Positions 12,492 through 21,600 of a stretch of 23,416 nucleotides of DNA are shown here, piece after piece. The DNA lies in the NCBI GenBank assembly GCA_045105695.1, contig JBGCDT010000539.1, forward strand, positions 1 through 23,416. The letters are read 5' to 3'. The notes under the pieces are model-generated. The model was not told the DNA's origin and made no database searches. It worked only from the letters and a program-made list of their open reading frames with translations. Position 1 is the stretch's first letter. The number at the start of each line of letters is the position of its first letter. Made by a program: the position numbers and the translations under genes. The stretch comes from CALGLS01 sp045105695 (lineage in GTDB: Bacteria; Bacteroidota; Bacteroidia; Chitinophagales; Saprospiraceae).

Positions 12492-13997
12492 ATGAAAAAA
12501 GTACTGACACTCCTTTTAGTTCTATGCTTCTGTCTAAATCTATCTTTAGAAGCGCAGGATCCAACTCGACCCAATGCCATTATTGGCAAAAGATATTTCT
12601 CTGACTATCATTCTCCTCGTTCCGGAAATTACACTGACTTTGATAATTATCGAGGTGGTTTTGAAGTAGCTTACCTTCGTAACATGAGTAAGAAGTTCAA
12701 TGCCGTCATTCCACTCAAAGTGGGCGTCATCAACTTGCCCGAAGAGGAAAATAATTTTACAACAATTGGAGTGGACTTTTTAGGACAACTACAATTCTAC
12801 AAAGAAGATCGAAAAGTGATTCCTTATATTTTAGCGGGCCTTGGCGGTGAAATGGAAGATTACACGGATCTTAATTTCTTTGTTCCTTTGGGAGCGGGTG
12901 CTAATATTCGACTAGGGAAATACGCCTACATTAATATTCAATCTGAATTCAGAGTTTCGCTAGACGGCAATCGAGACAATTTTCATCATGGTATCGGTTT
13001 AGGTTTTATGATTGGAAAAATTACGGAGACGGAAGTTCCTGATATTTTCCCAGGCGTAGCGGTGCCTGATACCGATGGCGATGGTATTGCAGATAGTAAT
13101 GATACTTGTCCTGAGGTTGCAGGAGTGGCGGCTTTCAATGGTTGTCCAGATACAGATGGCGATGGCTTGGAAGACAAGTTGGATCAATGTCCAAATGCAG
13201 CAGGTCCAAAGGAAACGCAGGGTTGCCCGGATGCTGATGGTGATGGTGTGTCGGATGATAAAGATAAATGTCCGCAGGAGGCAGGAACCCTATTGGGTTG
13301 CCCAGATGGAGATGAGGACGGCGTTGCAGATTTTGAGGATAAATGTCCTGATGAAAAAGGAACTCGTGAAACTTCCGGTTGCCCTGAATTGGATACAGAC
13401 AAAGATGGTGTTTTCGATCATTTAGATCAATGCCCAAATCAAGCGGGTCCGATCAATGGTTGCCCAGACGCTGATGGCGATGGTATCAAAGACAGCGAAG
13501 ACAAATGTCCAAACGCTAAAGGAGAAGGCCGCTTCAATGGCTGCCCCGATACAGATGGTGATGGTATAGATGACTCCGTAGATAAATGTCCAAACTCTCC
13601 AGCTCCTGACATGCCGAACGGTTGTCCAGAAATCAAAAAGGAAGACAAAGAGATATTGAACTATGCGATTCAAGCGGTTCAATTTGAAACAGGCAAAGAG
13701 AAACTAAAGTCTGAATCTCAGATGGTTCTCGATCAGGTGATTATGGTTATGAATAGTTATCCAGATCATAAACTGAGTATTATTGGTCATACGGATAACG
13801 TAGGAGAGGAATCTCGAAACGAGGTATTATCCATCAACAGAGCAAAGGCTTGTTATACTTACCTGACCTCTAAAGGTATTGCTACAGATCGAATTATTGT
13901 AGGTGGAATGGGAGAGCAGGCGCCGATTGCAGATAATGGAACGAAGGAAGGAAAGGCTTTGAATAGGAGAGTGGAGTTTAAATTGTTTGCGGATTAA
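12492..13997 (+). CDS. OmpA-family outer membrane protein with thrombospondin-3 repeats
   Basis: The 501-residue protein has a signal peptide (about 1-22, ending LSLEAQ), an N-terminal beta-barrel-like part (about 25-175), seven thrombospondin type 3 calcium repeats (about 192-377; pattern DxDGDGxxDxxDxCP) and a C-terminal OmpA domain (about 390-501). That domain has the peptidoglycan-binding features IIGHTDNVG, NRAKACYTYL, GMGEQAP and LNRRVEFKL. It should span the outer membrane and hold it to the cell wall through a stiff calcium-bound linker. The repeat cysteines are of the kind that form disulfides outside the cytoplasm. The ATG at 12492 gives a proper signal peptide. It converges with a methyltransferase gene across a shared terminator. 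Confidence 0.94.
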   Translation: MKKVLTLLLVLCFCLNLSLEAQDPTRPNAIIGKRYFSDYHSPRSGNYTDFDNYRGGFEVAYLRNMSKKFNAVIPLKVGVINLPEEENNFTTIGVDFLGQLQFYKEDRKVIPYILAGLGGEMEDYTDLNFFVPLGAGANIRLGKYAYINIQSEFRVSLDGNRDNFHHGIGLGFMIGKITETEVPDIFPGVAVPDTDGDGIADSNDTCPEVAGVAAFNGCPDTDGDGLEDKLDQCPNAAGPKETQGCPDADGDGVSDDKDKCPQEAGTLLGCPDGDEDGVADFEDKCPDEKGTRETSGCPELDTDKDGVFDHLDQCPNQAGPINGCPDADGDGIKDSEDKCPNAKGEGRFNGCPDTDGDGIDDSVDKCPNSPAPDMPNGCPEIKKEDKEILNYAIQAVQFETGKEKLKSESQMVLDQVIMVMNSYPDHKLSIIGHTDNVGEESRNEVLSINRAKACYTYLTSKGIATDRIIVGGMGEQAPIADNGTKEGKALNRRVEFKLFAD

Positions 13998-14020
13998 GTG
14001 AGGATAATTTGAATAAAAAG

Positions 14021-14058
14021 AAAAGCACTAAGGAGTTGATTCTCTTTAGTGCTTTTTT
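14021..14058. terminator. Terminator between OmpA and methyltransferase genes
   Basis: AAAAGCACTAAGGAG (14021-14035) and CTCTTTAGTGCTTTT (14042-14056) form a 15-base stem with one G-U pair in plus-strand RNA and the loop TTGATT, followed by T. The A run on the left flank lets it work for the minus-strand gene as well, so it probably serves both convergent genes. Confidence 0.9.
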
Positions 14059-14076
14059 ATGTAGCATTTTTTGTTT

Positions 14077-14862
14077 TTAGATTTTTTCTCCAATGATGTA
14101 TAGGTAATCTCCCATTTTGTTTTCATACGATTTTATTACTTCTTCGATTTTTCCTTTATCAATATCACTTCTTAATTCAGTTAATCCTTTTTCAACTTCC
14201 GCTTTATTAGCTAAAGAAGAAAAAGAAGAAATTCCTTTTCTGATTTGTTCATCGAAATACAACTCTGGGTTTTGCTTACCGCAATAAAGAAATTTATCTT
14301 CTAATGCCGGATGGATAGAGTATTTTTCTGTTTGTATTGTTTCAAAACCTGCTTTACTCATGCTTTCTTTAATCTGCGTTAGCCCAGGCATTTGTATAAT
14401 TGAATCATTTAGCATTTTTGGAAAATAATGATTGAGCCAATAGCCTTCCATTTGTTTTTTCGTAGAAGTGAAAATTACAATTCTTCCTTGTTCTTTTAAT
14501 ACGGAATAAAGCTCTGAAAAACCTTTTTCTAAATCTGTCCAATGATGAATAGTCAAAGAACCAATTATTCCATCGACACAATTTTTTGGAAGATCTGTAT
14601 TTTCTGCAGAACCCATTCGCCAATCAATTTCACTGTTTTTAGTTTTCGCTTTTTTTAGCATTTGGTCGGATGGATCTATTCCAATGAATTGGTAACCCTT
14701 TTTCTGAAACTCATTCGTGTAGTTGCCCGTGCCGCAGCCAATATCTAAATACAATCTATCTTTGACTGGTGCTAAATGTCGAATCAGACTTTCAGCTAGC
14801 TTTGGATCAGCTTTTCGAGTAAGGTTGTAGTCTTTTCCGATTTGGTTGTATTTTGTTGACAT
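14077..14862 (-). CDS. SAM-dependent class I methyltransferase
   Basis: The 261-residue protein has the S-adenosylmethionine-binding motif I YLDIGCGTGNY (38-48), the acidic end of strand 2 GIDPSD (61-66), and the motif SAENTDLPKNCVDGIIGSLTIHHW, which places it in the methyltransferase type 11 group that includes UbiE-like and arsenite-type enzymes. The acceptor cannot be named. There is no signal peptide. Its ATG at 14862 is followed by the typical opening KYNQIGKDYNLTRKADP. It stands alone on the minus strand, 176 bases downstream of the frameshifted membrane protein, and ends at a shared terminator. Confidence 0.88.
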   Translation of the reverse strand: MSTKYNQIGKDYNLTRKADPKLAESLIRHLAPVKDRLYLDIGCGTGNYTNEFQKKGYQFIGIDPSDQMLKKAKTKNSEIDWRMGSAENTDLPKNCVDGIIGSLTIHHWTDLEKGFSELYSVLKEQGRIVIFTSTKKQMEGYWLNHYFPKMLNDSIIQMPGLTQIKESMSKAGFETIQTEKYSIHPALEDKFLYCGKQNPELYFDEQIRKGISSFSSLANKAEVEKGLTELRSDIDKGKIEEVIKSYENKMGDYLYIIGEKI

Positions 14863-15038
14863 TGGTTTTTTCTTTTGTATTAGGGATGAAGGAGAAATAA
14901 ATGTTCGATTTGAATTCGAAATATTTTAGCGGTCTGATTAATAAAAATGAAGGTATAGCGAGTTATATTGAATTTTTCTTGAGAAAGAGAGCTGAAATGG
15001 GTTACATTCCAATCGGACAGTTATTGATTCTGAATCCC

Positions 15039-15249
15039 TTAGGTAATTCTACTTTTCCTAACAGCCTTTGATATCAAATACGCATTTGTAAACAGCGTAA
15101 AAAGAATCACTGAAATAGTCGTAAACTCAATTACTGTTCTTGTAAAATCGGGGATAAAGGGGGGCGTAGTCGATTCAGTATAGAAAAGCTGTCAACACGA
15201 GGGCAGCAATGGCGTTGATTAAATAGCTTTTTTTATTCTTCACAATCAT
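15039..15249 (-). pseudogene. Small two-helix membrane protein, apparently frameshifted
   Basis: The ATG at 15249 overlaps the stop of the transglutaminase-like gene as ATGA, the sign of translational coupling. The first frame (15175-15249) gives 24 residues, MIVKNKKSYLINAIAALVLT and AFLY, then TGA. The next frame continues past this stop with TESTTPPFIPDFTRTVIEFT and a second membrane helix (ISVILFTLFTNAYLIS) to a stop at 15039. Removing one base of the four-A run at 15184-15187 (four T in the coding sense) joins the two into about 69 residues with two membrane helices. It is therefore a recent one-base insertion, a sequencing error or, less likely, a programmed shift. I do not recognise the family. 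Confidence 0.6.
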
Positions 15250-16331
15250 TTTATTTTCTCTAGAAATGCAAATTCCTTATCTATCTGCTTCAGCAATTTA
15301 TCGGATTGTCTTATCGATCTATTTAAAGCATTAACAGCTCTTTTATCTTCTACATCTATACTCTTGTAAATCGCAAGTGCTGACTCTATTTCTTCTTTTG
15401 AGTTTTCTAGTTTGCGGCTTGCTTTTTCAATGGACCATCGCTTGCCCTTGAATTGTTTGTTCTTTGCTTTGATATATTCATTAAATAATTCTACGCCACT
15501 ATTTGAACTTTCTGCCGCTTCTTCCAGTAAATCTTGTTGACTTGTTATACCATACAATCCTATGTCTTTAGTCATCCTTCTCCTCCATCTTTCAATTAAC
15601 CTAACACCTTCTCCCATTTCTAAAGATCGGTTTACCTGATGTTGCATTTGTTCTTTTCTTCCAGCTTTAAAAGACTGCTCAATCAAGTTGTCAAAATCAT
15701 AATTCACTTCCTTTGATTCTGTCACTCTATTTTGTTCGAAGTCTTCATAGCTCATTGGTGTCTTAGAAATTTGCCATACAGGATCAAAAGGCATATGATT
15801 TTTAATCATTCCTTGAGCATCTACATCATACCATTTGGGACTGTATTTTTTTACGAATCTTTTTTCCTCTTCTATATATCCAGCCCCCCAGGTAGGGTCG
15901 TACAAGCTCCATTTGCCCCTTACTTTTACAGCATTCCAGGCATGGCCTATTCTGCTGATTATTTTTCCTTCATCTGTTTTGGTGTAACCTTCAACAATGA
16001 AAGATTCGTAGCCTAGCTTTTGTACAATGGCATTAAATAAAAGTGCGTAATCCTCACAAACCCCTTTTTTAGATTTAATAACCTTTTTCAACAAGTGTGC
16101 TTTGTATTCTTCTTCACTTTTGAATTTTGAATTCTTATTAGATTTTGATCCTTTTTTAAGTTCATTTAATTTATGAACATCGTATTTAATATTATCAGTA
16201 ACCCAATCGTAAACTGATTTAATAGTATCTTCTGAAAATGGTATTTGCTGAATTGTTTTTTCTACTAAATCAGATTGAGCAAAACCGAGTTGGGCTATTA
16301 ATAGCAGAAAGAAAATTAACCTAATTGTCAT
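15246..16331 (-). CDS. Secreted transglutaminase-like cysteine protein
   Basis: The 361-residue protein has a signal peptide (MTIRLIFFLLLIAQLGFA, cut near Q19). A transglutaminase-like core follows: SVYDWVTDNIKYD (39-51), the nucleophile region KGVCEDYA with C92, IGHAWNAV with H130, and LYDPTWGAG with D145. The catalytic triad Cys-His-Asp is thus complete. Members of this fold act as proteases, peptide-modifying enzymes or cross-linkers, so the reaction is open. The rest (about 195-361) is charged and helical with no family I can name. It lies 44 bases after the DsbA-like gene and overlaps the next small gene by ATGA, so it is the middle of an operon. A shared role in protein folding or modification outside the cytoplasm is an inference. 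Confidence 0.87.
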   Translation of the reverse strand: MTIRLIFFLLLIAQLGFAQSDLVEKTIQQIPFSEDTIKSVYDWVTDNIKYDVHKLNELKKGSKSNKNSKFKSEEEYKAHLLKKVIKSKKGVCEDYALLFNAIVQKLGYESFIVEGYTKTDEGKIISRIGHAWNAVKVRGKWSLYDPTWGAGYIEEEKRFVKKYSPKWYDVDAQGMIKNHMPFDPVWQISKTPMSYEDFEQNRVTESKEVNYDFDNLIEQSFKAGRKEQMQHQVNRSLEMGEGVRLIERWRRRMTKDIGLYGITSQQDLLEEAAESSNSGVELFNEYIKAKNKQFKGKRWSIEKASRKLENSKEEIESALAIYKSIDVEDKRAVNALNRSIRQSDKLLKQIDKEFAFLEKIK

Positions 16332-16375
16332 TATTTTTTGTTTTGAAATTTTTACTGATATAATATCAATTCAGT

Positions 16376-17053
16376 CTACTTCATCGCCTCCCCAATCGTA
16401 GCCATCATCTTCTCCGCTTCAACATACCCCCGGCCAATCATAAAATACTCATCCCCCTTTTTCAAAATAACCGTTGGAAAAGAATTCACTCCAAACTGCC
16501 CCGACAATTCAAAATCAGCAGCCGTAGCAGCCTTCATTTCTTCAGATAGAAATTGCTTCTCAAATGCTACTTTATCAAAACCAAAGGTTCCAGCAAGGTC
16601 TACATAAGTTTTTGTAAGATTAGTGTTATGGTTATTGGCGTAGAAGGCTGTTTGGATCGCTTTGAAGAAGAGGAGTTCTTTGGTCGCATCCATATTACGA
16701 GCCGTGACTACTGCTCTACACGCAGGTTCCGTATCGTAGATAAAGTCCTTGTTTTTTAGGATTTCGTATTTAAAGGGTTGTCCAGTTTTTTCATTGATCT
16801 CTTGCCAGTGGCTTTGGAGGAAGTCGCCTAGCTTGGTCATCGTTTCAGTTCCATGAGGGCGGAGACCACCCACAACAACTTGAAAACCGATGTTTGGCGG
16901 TAATTCTCTTTTTACCTGAGTAATCTCTGGGCCGAAGCCATAGCACCAGGAGCACATAGGATCACCGATATAAATAAGTTTATTTTCTTCTTCAGAAGCT
17001 TGAAAGTTCGACATAGTTAGTAATAAGCTGAGGAGTAATGTAATTCTAATCAT
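16376..17053 (-). CDS. DsbA/FrnE-family thiol oxidoreductase
   Basis: The 225-residue protein has an N-terminal signal-like segment (MIRITLLLSLLLTMSNFQAS), a thioredoxin-fold start LIYIGDP and the redox motif CSWC at 34-37, followed by YGFGPE as in FrnE-type protein disulfide isomerases (predicted isomerases with DPxCSWCxGF). A helical insertion follows, then the cis-proline segment GVNSFPTVI near residue 190. It should oxidise or shuffle disulfides in the periplasm. It leads an operon with a transglutaminase-like protein. The ATG at 17053 gives a proper export signal. A terminator lies about 65 bases upstream, so it must have its own promoter; I could not find a convincing one in the short space. 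Confidence 0.88.
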   Translation of the reverse strand: MIRITLLLSLLLTMSNFQASEEENKLIYIGDPMCSWCYGFGPEITQVKRELPPNIGFQVVVGGLRPHGTETMTKLGDFLQSHWQEINEKTGQPFKYEILKNKDFIYDTEPACRAVVTARNMDATKELLFFKAIQTAFYANNHNTNLTKTYVDLAGTFGFDKVAFEKQFLSEEMKAATAADFELSGQFGVNSFPTVILKKGDEYFMIGRGYVEAEKMMATIGEAMK

Positions 17054-17116
17054 GCCGTGAAGATAAGGAGAATTGGGAAATGCTTATCTAAGCCTTTAAA
17101 AATCTTTAGCAATAAT

Positions 17117-17152
17117 AAAAAAAGAGCCTCCGAAAAATCGAAGACCCTTTTT
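17117..17152 (-). terminator. Minus-strand terminator without a known gene
   Basis: In minus-strand RNA AAAAAGGGUCUUCGA and UCGGAGGCUCUUUUU form a 15-base stem with three G-U pairs and the loop UUUU, ending in seven U. In the plus strand these positions are C-A clashes. It lies upstream of the DsbA-like gene and so must end some other minus-strand transcript. Confidence 0.85.
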
Positions 17153-17477
17153 AATTTAAACCTCAGTTACTGTTCTTCACTGAAGTTAAGGATTTTAGCC
17201 TGTCGGAGATTTCTTACCACTTCCGCAAAAATGATCATTTTCTAACAATGAACTTACGTAAGCAATCAAAAGTCACCGACAGCACTAAACTCCTGGCAGA
17301 TTTTCTAGCTAGAACCTATCTGCCACTAAAATAGCTAAGTGCATCCTTACAGCCGAAACCGCTTTGGGCTTGGCTTAATTTCTTTGAGCGCAGTACTTTT
17401 TAAAATTTAGAATAAGTGCTTTTGCTTTGTGTATATAACAGGGCTGGGCTTTCTTTAGTTCCCGAGATTACAATAAA
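17153..17477 (-). ncRNA. Candidate small transcript between two terminators
   Basis: This stretch lies between two minus-strand terminators and has no recognisable gene. It contains a strong stem-loop at 17295-17324 (GGCAGAT / ATCTGCC with TTCTAG/CTAGAA inside). A 23-codon frame, 17167-17238, starts with ATG and ends with TAA 15 bases before the terminator (MIIFAEVVRNLRQAKI, then LNFSEEQ). It could be a small RNA or a tiny gene. No promoter was identified and the exact 5' end is unknown. Confidence 0.35.
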
Positions 17478-17479
17478 TC

Positions 17480-17514
17480 AAAAAGCCCCCAGTGAAATAT
17501 CACCAGAGGCTTTT
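17480..17514 (-). terminator. Second minus-strand terminator without a known gene
   Basis: In minus-strand RNA AAAAGCCUCUGGUG and CACUGGGGGCUUUU form a 14-base stem, three pairs being G-U, around AUAUUU, followed by U. The plus strand would have three C-A clashes. The nearest upstream gene, the response regulator, already has its own terminator at 17651-17682. Confidence 0.82.
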
Positions 17515-17650
17515 ATCGATTATTAGGTATTCTTTAGCAGGCTGCTAGTGTCTCGATTAATAGTTGTTGGACCTCAGTGAATATAAATTGTAAAAAGTAA
17601 AAGGGACCAAAAGCTGTTAAATGATTGTTAAGCTATAGATATACTTCTAA
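17515..17650 (-). ncRNA. Possible second small transcript
   Basis: About 136 bases lie between the response-regulator terminator and the next terminator. The minus strand has no ATG at all here, so any product ending at 17480 would be non-coding or a read-through tail. I see no clear promoter or fold apart from the terminator itself. Confidence 0.22.
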
Positions 17651-17682
17651 AAGAAAAGGCCCAATCGAAAACGATTGGACCC
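17651..17682 (-). terminator. Terminator of the response regulator gene
   Basis: GGCCCAATCG (17658-17667) and CGATTGGACC (17672-17681) pair around AAAA; in minus-strand RNA the one mismatch is a G-U pair and the stem is followed by UUUUCUU. It lies about 55 bases after the stop codon. Confidence 0.88.
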
Positions 17683-17736
17683 TGTGTGTATATTCTACAT
17701 AGTATGTAATATTGTTTTGGCCGAAGCCTCAAATTA

Positions 17737-18189
17737 TTACGAGATATATTCTTTACTTGGTGTTTTGACAATAGAGAACCAGTAGTTTTCTATTTGTTGA
17801 ACCACCTCCAGGAATTTCATAAAGTCGATTGGTTTCTTAATATAGCTATTCGCATGATGTTTGTAGCTGCTGATCACATCTTTCTCCGCAGATGAGGTCG
17901 AAAGAATAATGACAGGAATCATACTGATTTCAGGATTAGTTTTAATTTTTTCTAAAGCCTCAATGCCGTTTAGTTTAGGCATATTCAAATCCATCAATAC
18001 CAAATCCGGTCTGATCGCATCTTCAAACTCCCCAGTTTTGTTTAGGAAGTTCAGCGCCTCTTCTCCGTTTCTACAAATACTCAGATTGTTTTGCAATTTC
18101 AATGTCTTCAAAGCATTTTTAGTTAAAACAATATCTGCTTCATTGTCTTCTACGAGAAGTATTTCTATCGGTCTTAAGTAATTTTCCAT
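17737..18189 (-). CDS. Single-domain response regulator (Rcp1/CheY type)
   Basis: The 150-residue protein is a lone receiver domain. The acidic pair E14-D15 (LLVEDNEAD) binds the metal, D67 in LMDLNMP is the expected phosphate acceptor, and T98 (ILSTSS) and K119 (YIKKP) are the expected switch and stabilising residues. The ADIVLTKNALK segment and the late IENYWF match the Rcp1-like subgroup, which often receives phosphate from phytochrome or hybrid histidine kinases. No output domain and no kinase gene is present, so it must act through protein contacts with a partner coded elsewhere. A short tail (SIVKTPSKEYIS) follows the last helix. It is monocistronic, with its own terminator. Confidence 0.93.
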   Translation of the reverse strand: MENYLRPIEILLVEDNEADIVLTKNALKTLKLQNNLSICRNGEEALNFLNKTGEFEDAIRPDLVLMDLNMPKLNGIEALEKIKTNPEISMIPVIILSTSSAEKDVISSYKHHANSYIKKPIDFMKFLEVVQQIENYWFSIVKTPSKEYIS

Positions 18190-18654
18190 TGTATGTTTCT
18201 AGTCTTTATAAGGTTATTAATAGTGATTAGTTTTGTGAATATCAATGGGAGCTTGAGGCTAATTCTCTAAATCATACAATTCCGGTGCCATTAATAATAT
18301 TCCCTTTATTACTGGGGTAAACTGTGGGATGAAAGGGTATTCCTGATTTAGGCCATTCGTCATTGCTTTTACTCAAAAGGTCGTAAAGATTCGATCTACC
18401 CTATTTTTGTCCATCTCATTATGAGTCTAGCCTCAACACCAGCTTTGATGGATGAGACTAAGCTTGATCTCAGACTTGTTAAAACTGTACAACTACAGTA
18501 AAATATTTCAATTTCAAGAAACTTAAAAACTGATATTCAGTAATATAGATATTGTAAATATTAATATGTAAAAGAATCTCACGAACTAAGCCGCTACTCG
18601 TAAATAGGCTATTTTTTATTCTATGGGATTGGATTACAACTGAATAACAATTCC
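18190..18654. other. Divergent gap between response regulator and phosphatase genes
   Basis: This 465-base gap is A/T-rich and should hold both promoters. I saw no convincing promoter pair, tRNA or small gene. Two related phrases, ATGAGTCTAGCCT and ATGAGACTAAGCT (about 18421 and 18455), form a loose direct repeat. Confidence 0.4.
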
Positions 18655-21600
18655 ATGAACAAAAAACATTACAAAACTCTTCTGGCATTGCTTTGCCTTT
18701 TTACTACTCAATTATCAGCTCAGGAAATCACCCGCGGCCCCTATCTACAGGCCGTTTGTCAAGAGACCATTAACGTACGTTGGCGAACAAATACTGCAAC
18801 GGATAGTAAGGTATGGTACGGCAATACACCTAATGATTTATCTCAAATTGCCGAATCTTTAATTATTACGGAAGAGCATGAAGTAGCTCTTATAGGTCTA
18901 GAGCCAAATACTACTTATTATTATGCAATCGGCAATGCTGACGGTCAGCTTGCTGGAGGAACAGAGGCTTACTACTTCGGCACTAGCCCCCTACCTGAGA
19001 CTGGGGAACCGGTCACTATTTGGGCTTTAGGAGATGCTGGTCGTAAGAATGAAAACCAACGAGCAGTTCGTGACGCCTTTTATAGCTATCAGGGAAATAC
19101 ACCTATAAATCTGATTCTGACTATGGGGGATAATGCTTACACAGACGGAACAGATTCTGAATTCCAGGATGCTTGGTTTGAAAACATGTATGAGGACCGA
19201 CTAATCAATTCCCCCCTTTTTATGACTTATGGAAACCATGACGGAGGGGCTGCCGATGGAGAAGACGGTACTGGAGTATACTTTGATATTTTTACTATGC
19301 CGACAGATGGTGCTTGTGGTGGAGTTCCTTCTGCAAATGAATCTTATTACTCTTTTGACTATGGAGATGTACATTGTATTTCTATAAATAGCTGGGACGT
19401 GGATCGTTCGCCTGATAGCCCAATGGTTCAATGGTTAGAGGAGGATCTAGCTGCAAATGACCGCATCTGGACTATTGTGAATTTTCACCATCCAGTTTAC
19501 GATGGACGTAATGATATAGATTCAGATAATAAATCTCTGAATGTCGAAATGAGAGAATCCGTAGTTCCACTTTTTGACCAATATGGAGTAGACCTTGTTT
19601 TGATGGGGCACTCACATACCTATCAGCGCTCATACTTAATTGATGGCCACTATGGAATGTCTCCTACTTTCGACCCTACAACGATGGGAATCGATATGGG
19701 CAATGGCCAAATCGATGGAGACGGCGCTTATCAGAAAGAAGATGGAAAAGGAGTCGTTTATGTTATTGCTGGTACGGCTGGTACGGTTAACTCTGTAGAT
19801 AATTTGTACCACCCAGTGATGTACCATAATTCTCTGACTCTGGGATCTTTTATCGTAGACATTACTCATGACCAGTTGGATGCGAAATTTCTTACGGAAG
19901 ATGGAATTATTGACGACTACTTTACGATCACTAAAGATATTCCACCTGTTCAATTGGTACGTATTACGAATCCTTTGCAAGGTTTTACAAACCCACAGAG
20001 TGCGATCATTACAACTGAGGTGGGAGAGCAGGTTTCCAGTGTTTCTGAGGTTGAATTTTTTATAAATGAAAATTCTATTGGAGTAGATCAGACCTTCCCT
20101 TTTACAATGGATTACACATTTACGGTGGAAGGAGCTTATGATATTGAAATCATTGCGAACACCAATTTTGGAATTTATACAGACAGTGTGCATATTGTTA
20201 TAGGCGATCAGGTCTATCTTTCTGATGTTGATGGTGATGGAACGCCAGACGATGAAGACGTCTGTGATGGAACGCTGGAACCAGGTACTATTTGTAATGA
20301 TAACAATACTGCTACATACGATGATGTCTTTACAGAAAACTGTATTTGTGAGGGAACTCCTTACGACTGCCCCGTATTGCTGACCGACATCGGAACCCCC
20401 TGTGATGACAATGATCCAGCGACTTATGATGATATTGTAAATGGTAATTGCAACTGTGCAGGTATTCCTTTTGATTGTCCTGATGAACTTGCTAATACAG
20501 GAACACCTTGTGATGATAATGATCCAAATACCTTTGGAGAGGTACTTACTGCTGATTGTCAGTGTCTGGGGTTTACGGTTTCCAATGTGATCACTACAAC
20601 TATATTACTTCAGCAACCCAGCGATGATGCTGAAGAGGATGTTGATGGTTCAATGAATCTGAATAGCTCTGATTTAGAGATGGTTAGAGATGATTCTAAT
20701 CAAACAATCGGCTTGCATTACGCTGCTGCTAATATTCCACAAGGAGCTTACATCATTGAAGCTCGCCTTCAATTTACTGTAGATGAAATTGATACAGAGA
20801 ATACAATTCTGAATATCTGGGGCGAACTATCTACGAATGGAACGACCTTTACTTCTTCAAATGGGAACATCACAGAGAGACTGAAAACGAGTAGCTCTAT
20901 TACATGGGTGGTATCGGATTGGTTGAATATTGATAACAAAGGTGACCTGCAGAAAAGTCCTGATTTGAATTCTATCATACAGGAGATTATCCAACAATCA
21001 GATTATACTTCTGATAGCCCTATTACTTTTGTCCTTGAAGGAACGGGTAAACGAGTCGCACAATCAAAAGATAAATATTTGAGTGATGGGCCGGAGTTGG
21101 TATTGACCTATGGTTTTCCTTGTGTTGATACAGATAATGACGGTGTTTGTGATTCCGATGACCTTTGTCCCGATACTCCAGGTTCCATCGGCGAGTCCTG
21201 TGATGATGGTGATCCAGCTACGACTAATGATGTTTACAATGGAAACTGTGAATGTGTAGGTACTGCTTATGATTGTTCAATCGCGCAAGCGAATATCGGT
21301 AGCCCTTGCGATGATAGTAATGCCGGTACATATAATGATGCAATTGATGAAAATTGTAACTGTATCGGAACGGCATATGATTGTCCAGATTTGATGGCTG
21401 ATTTTGGATCCAGTTGTAATGATAACAATGCTTCTACATATAATGACTTAATTGATGGAGATTGTAATTGCTCAGGGACCGTTTATGATTGCGAAACACT
21501 TCAAGCGAATATTGGAACAACCTGTAATGACAATAACAATAATACTACAAATGATGTCATCACTAGCAATTGTCAATGTGAGGGAGAATTAATAACGGGT

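Noticed and set aside
13060..13630. DNA-level repeat array in the OmpA gene
   Set aside because: The similarity is explained by the protein-level thrombospondin-3 repeats; the DNA copies are well diverged.
15175..15190. Programmed +1 frameshift in the small membrane protein
   Set aside because: Only a four-base run is present, with no recognisable slippery-stop context or stimulating fold, so a mutation or read error is simpler.
18479..18688. 69-codon minus-strand frame overlapping the start of the giant phosphatase gene
   Set aside because: It overlaps the signal peptide region of a secure gene and has no family features.
19636..20193. 185-codon frame antisense to the phosphatase domain
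   Set aside because: The plus-strand frame carries all the catalytic motifs; this is an overlapping frame with an arginine- and serine-rich shadow composition.
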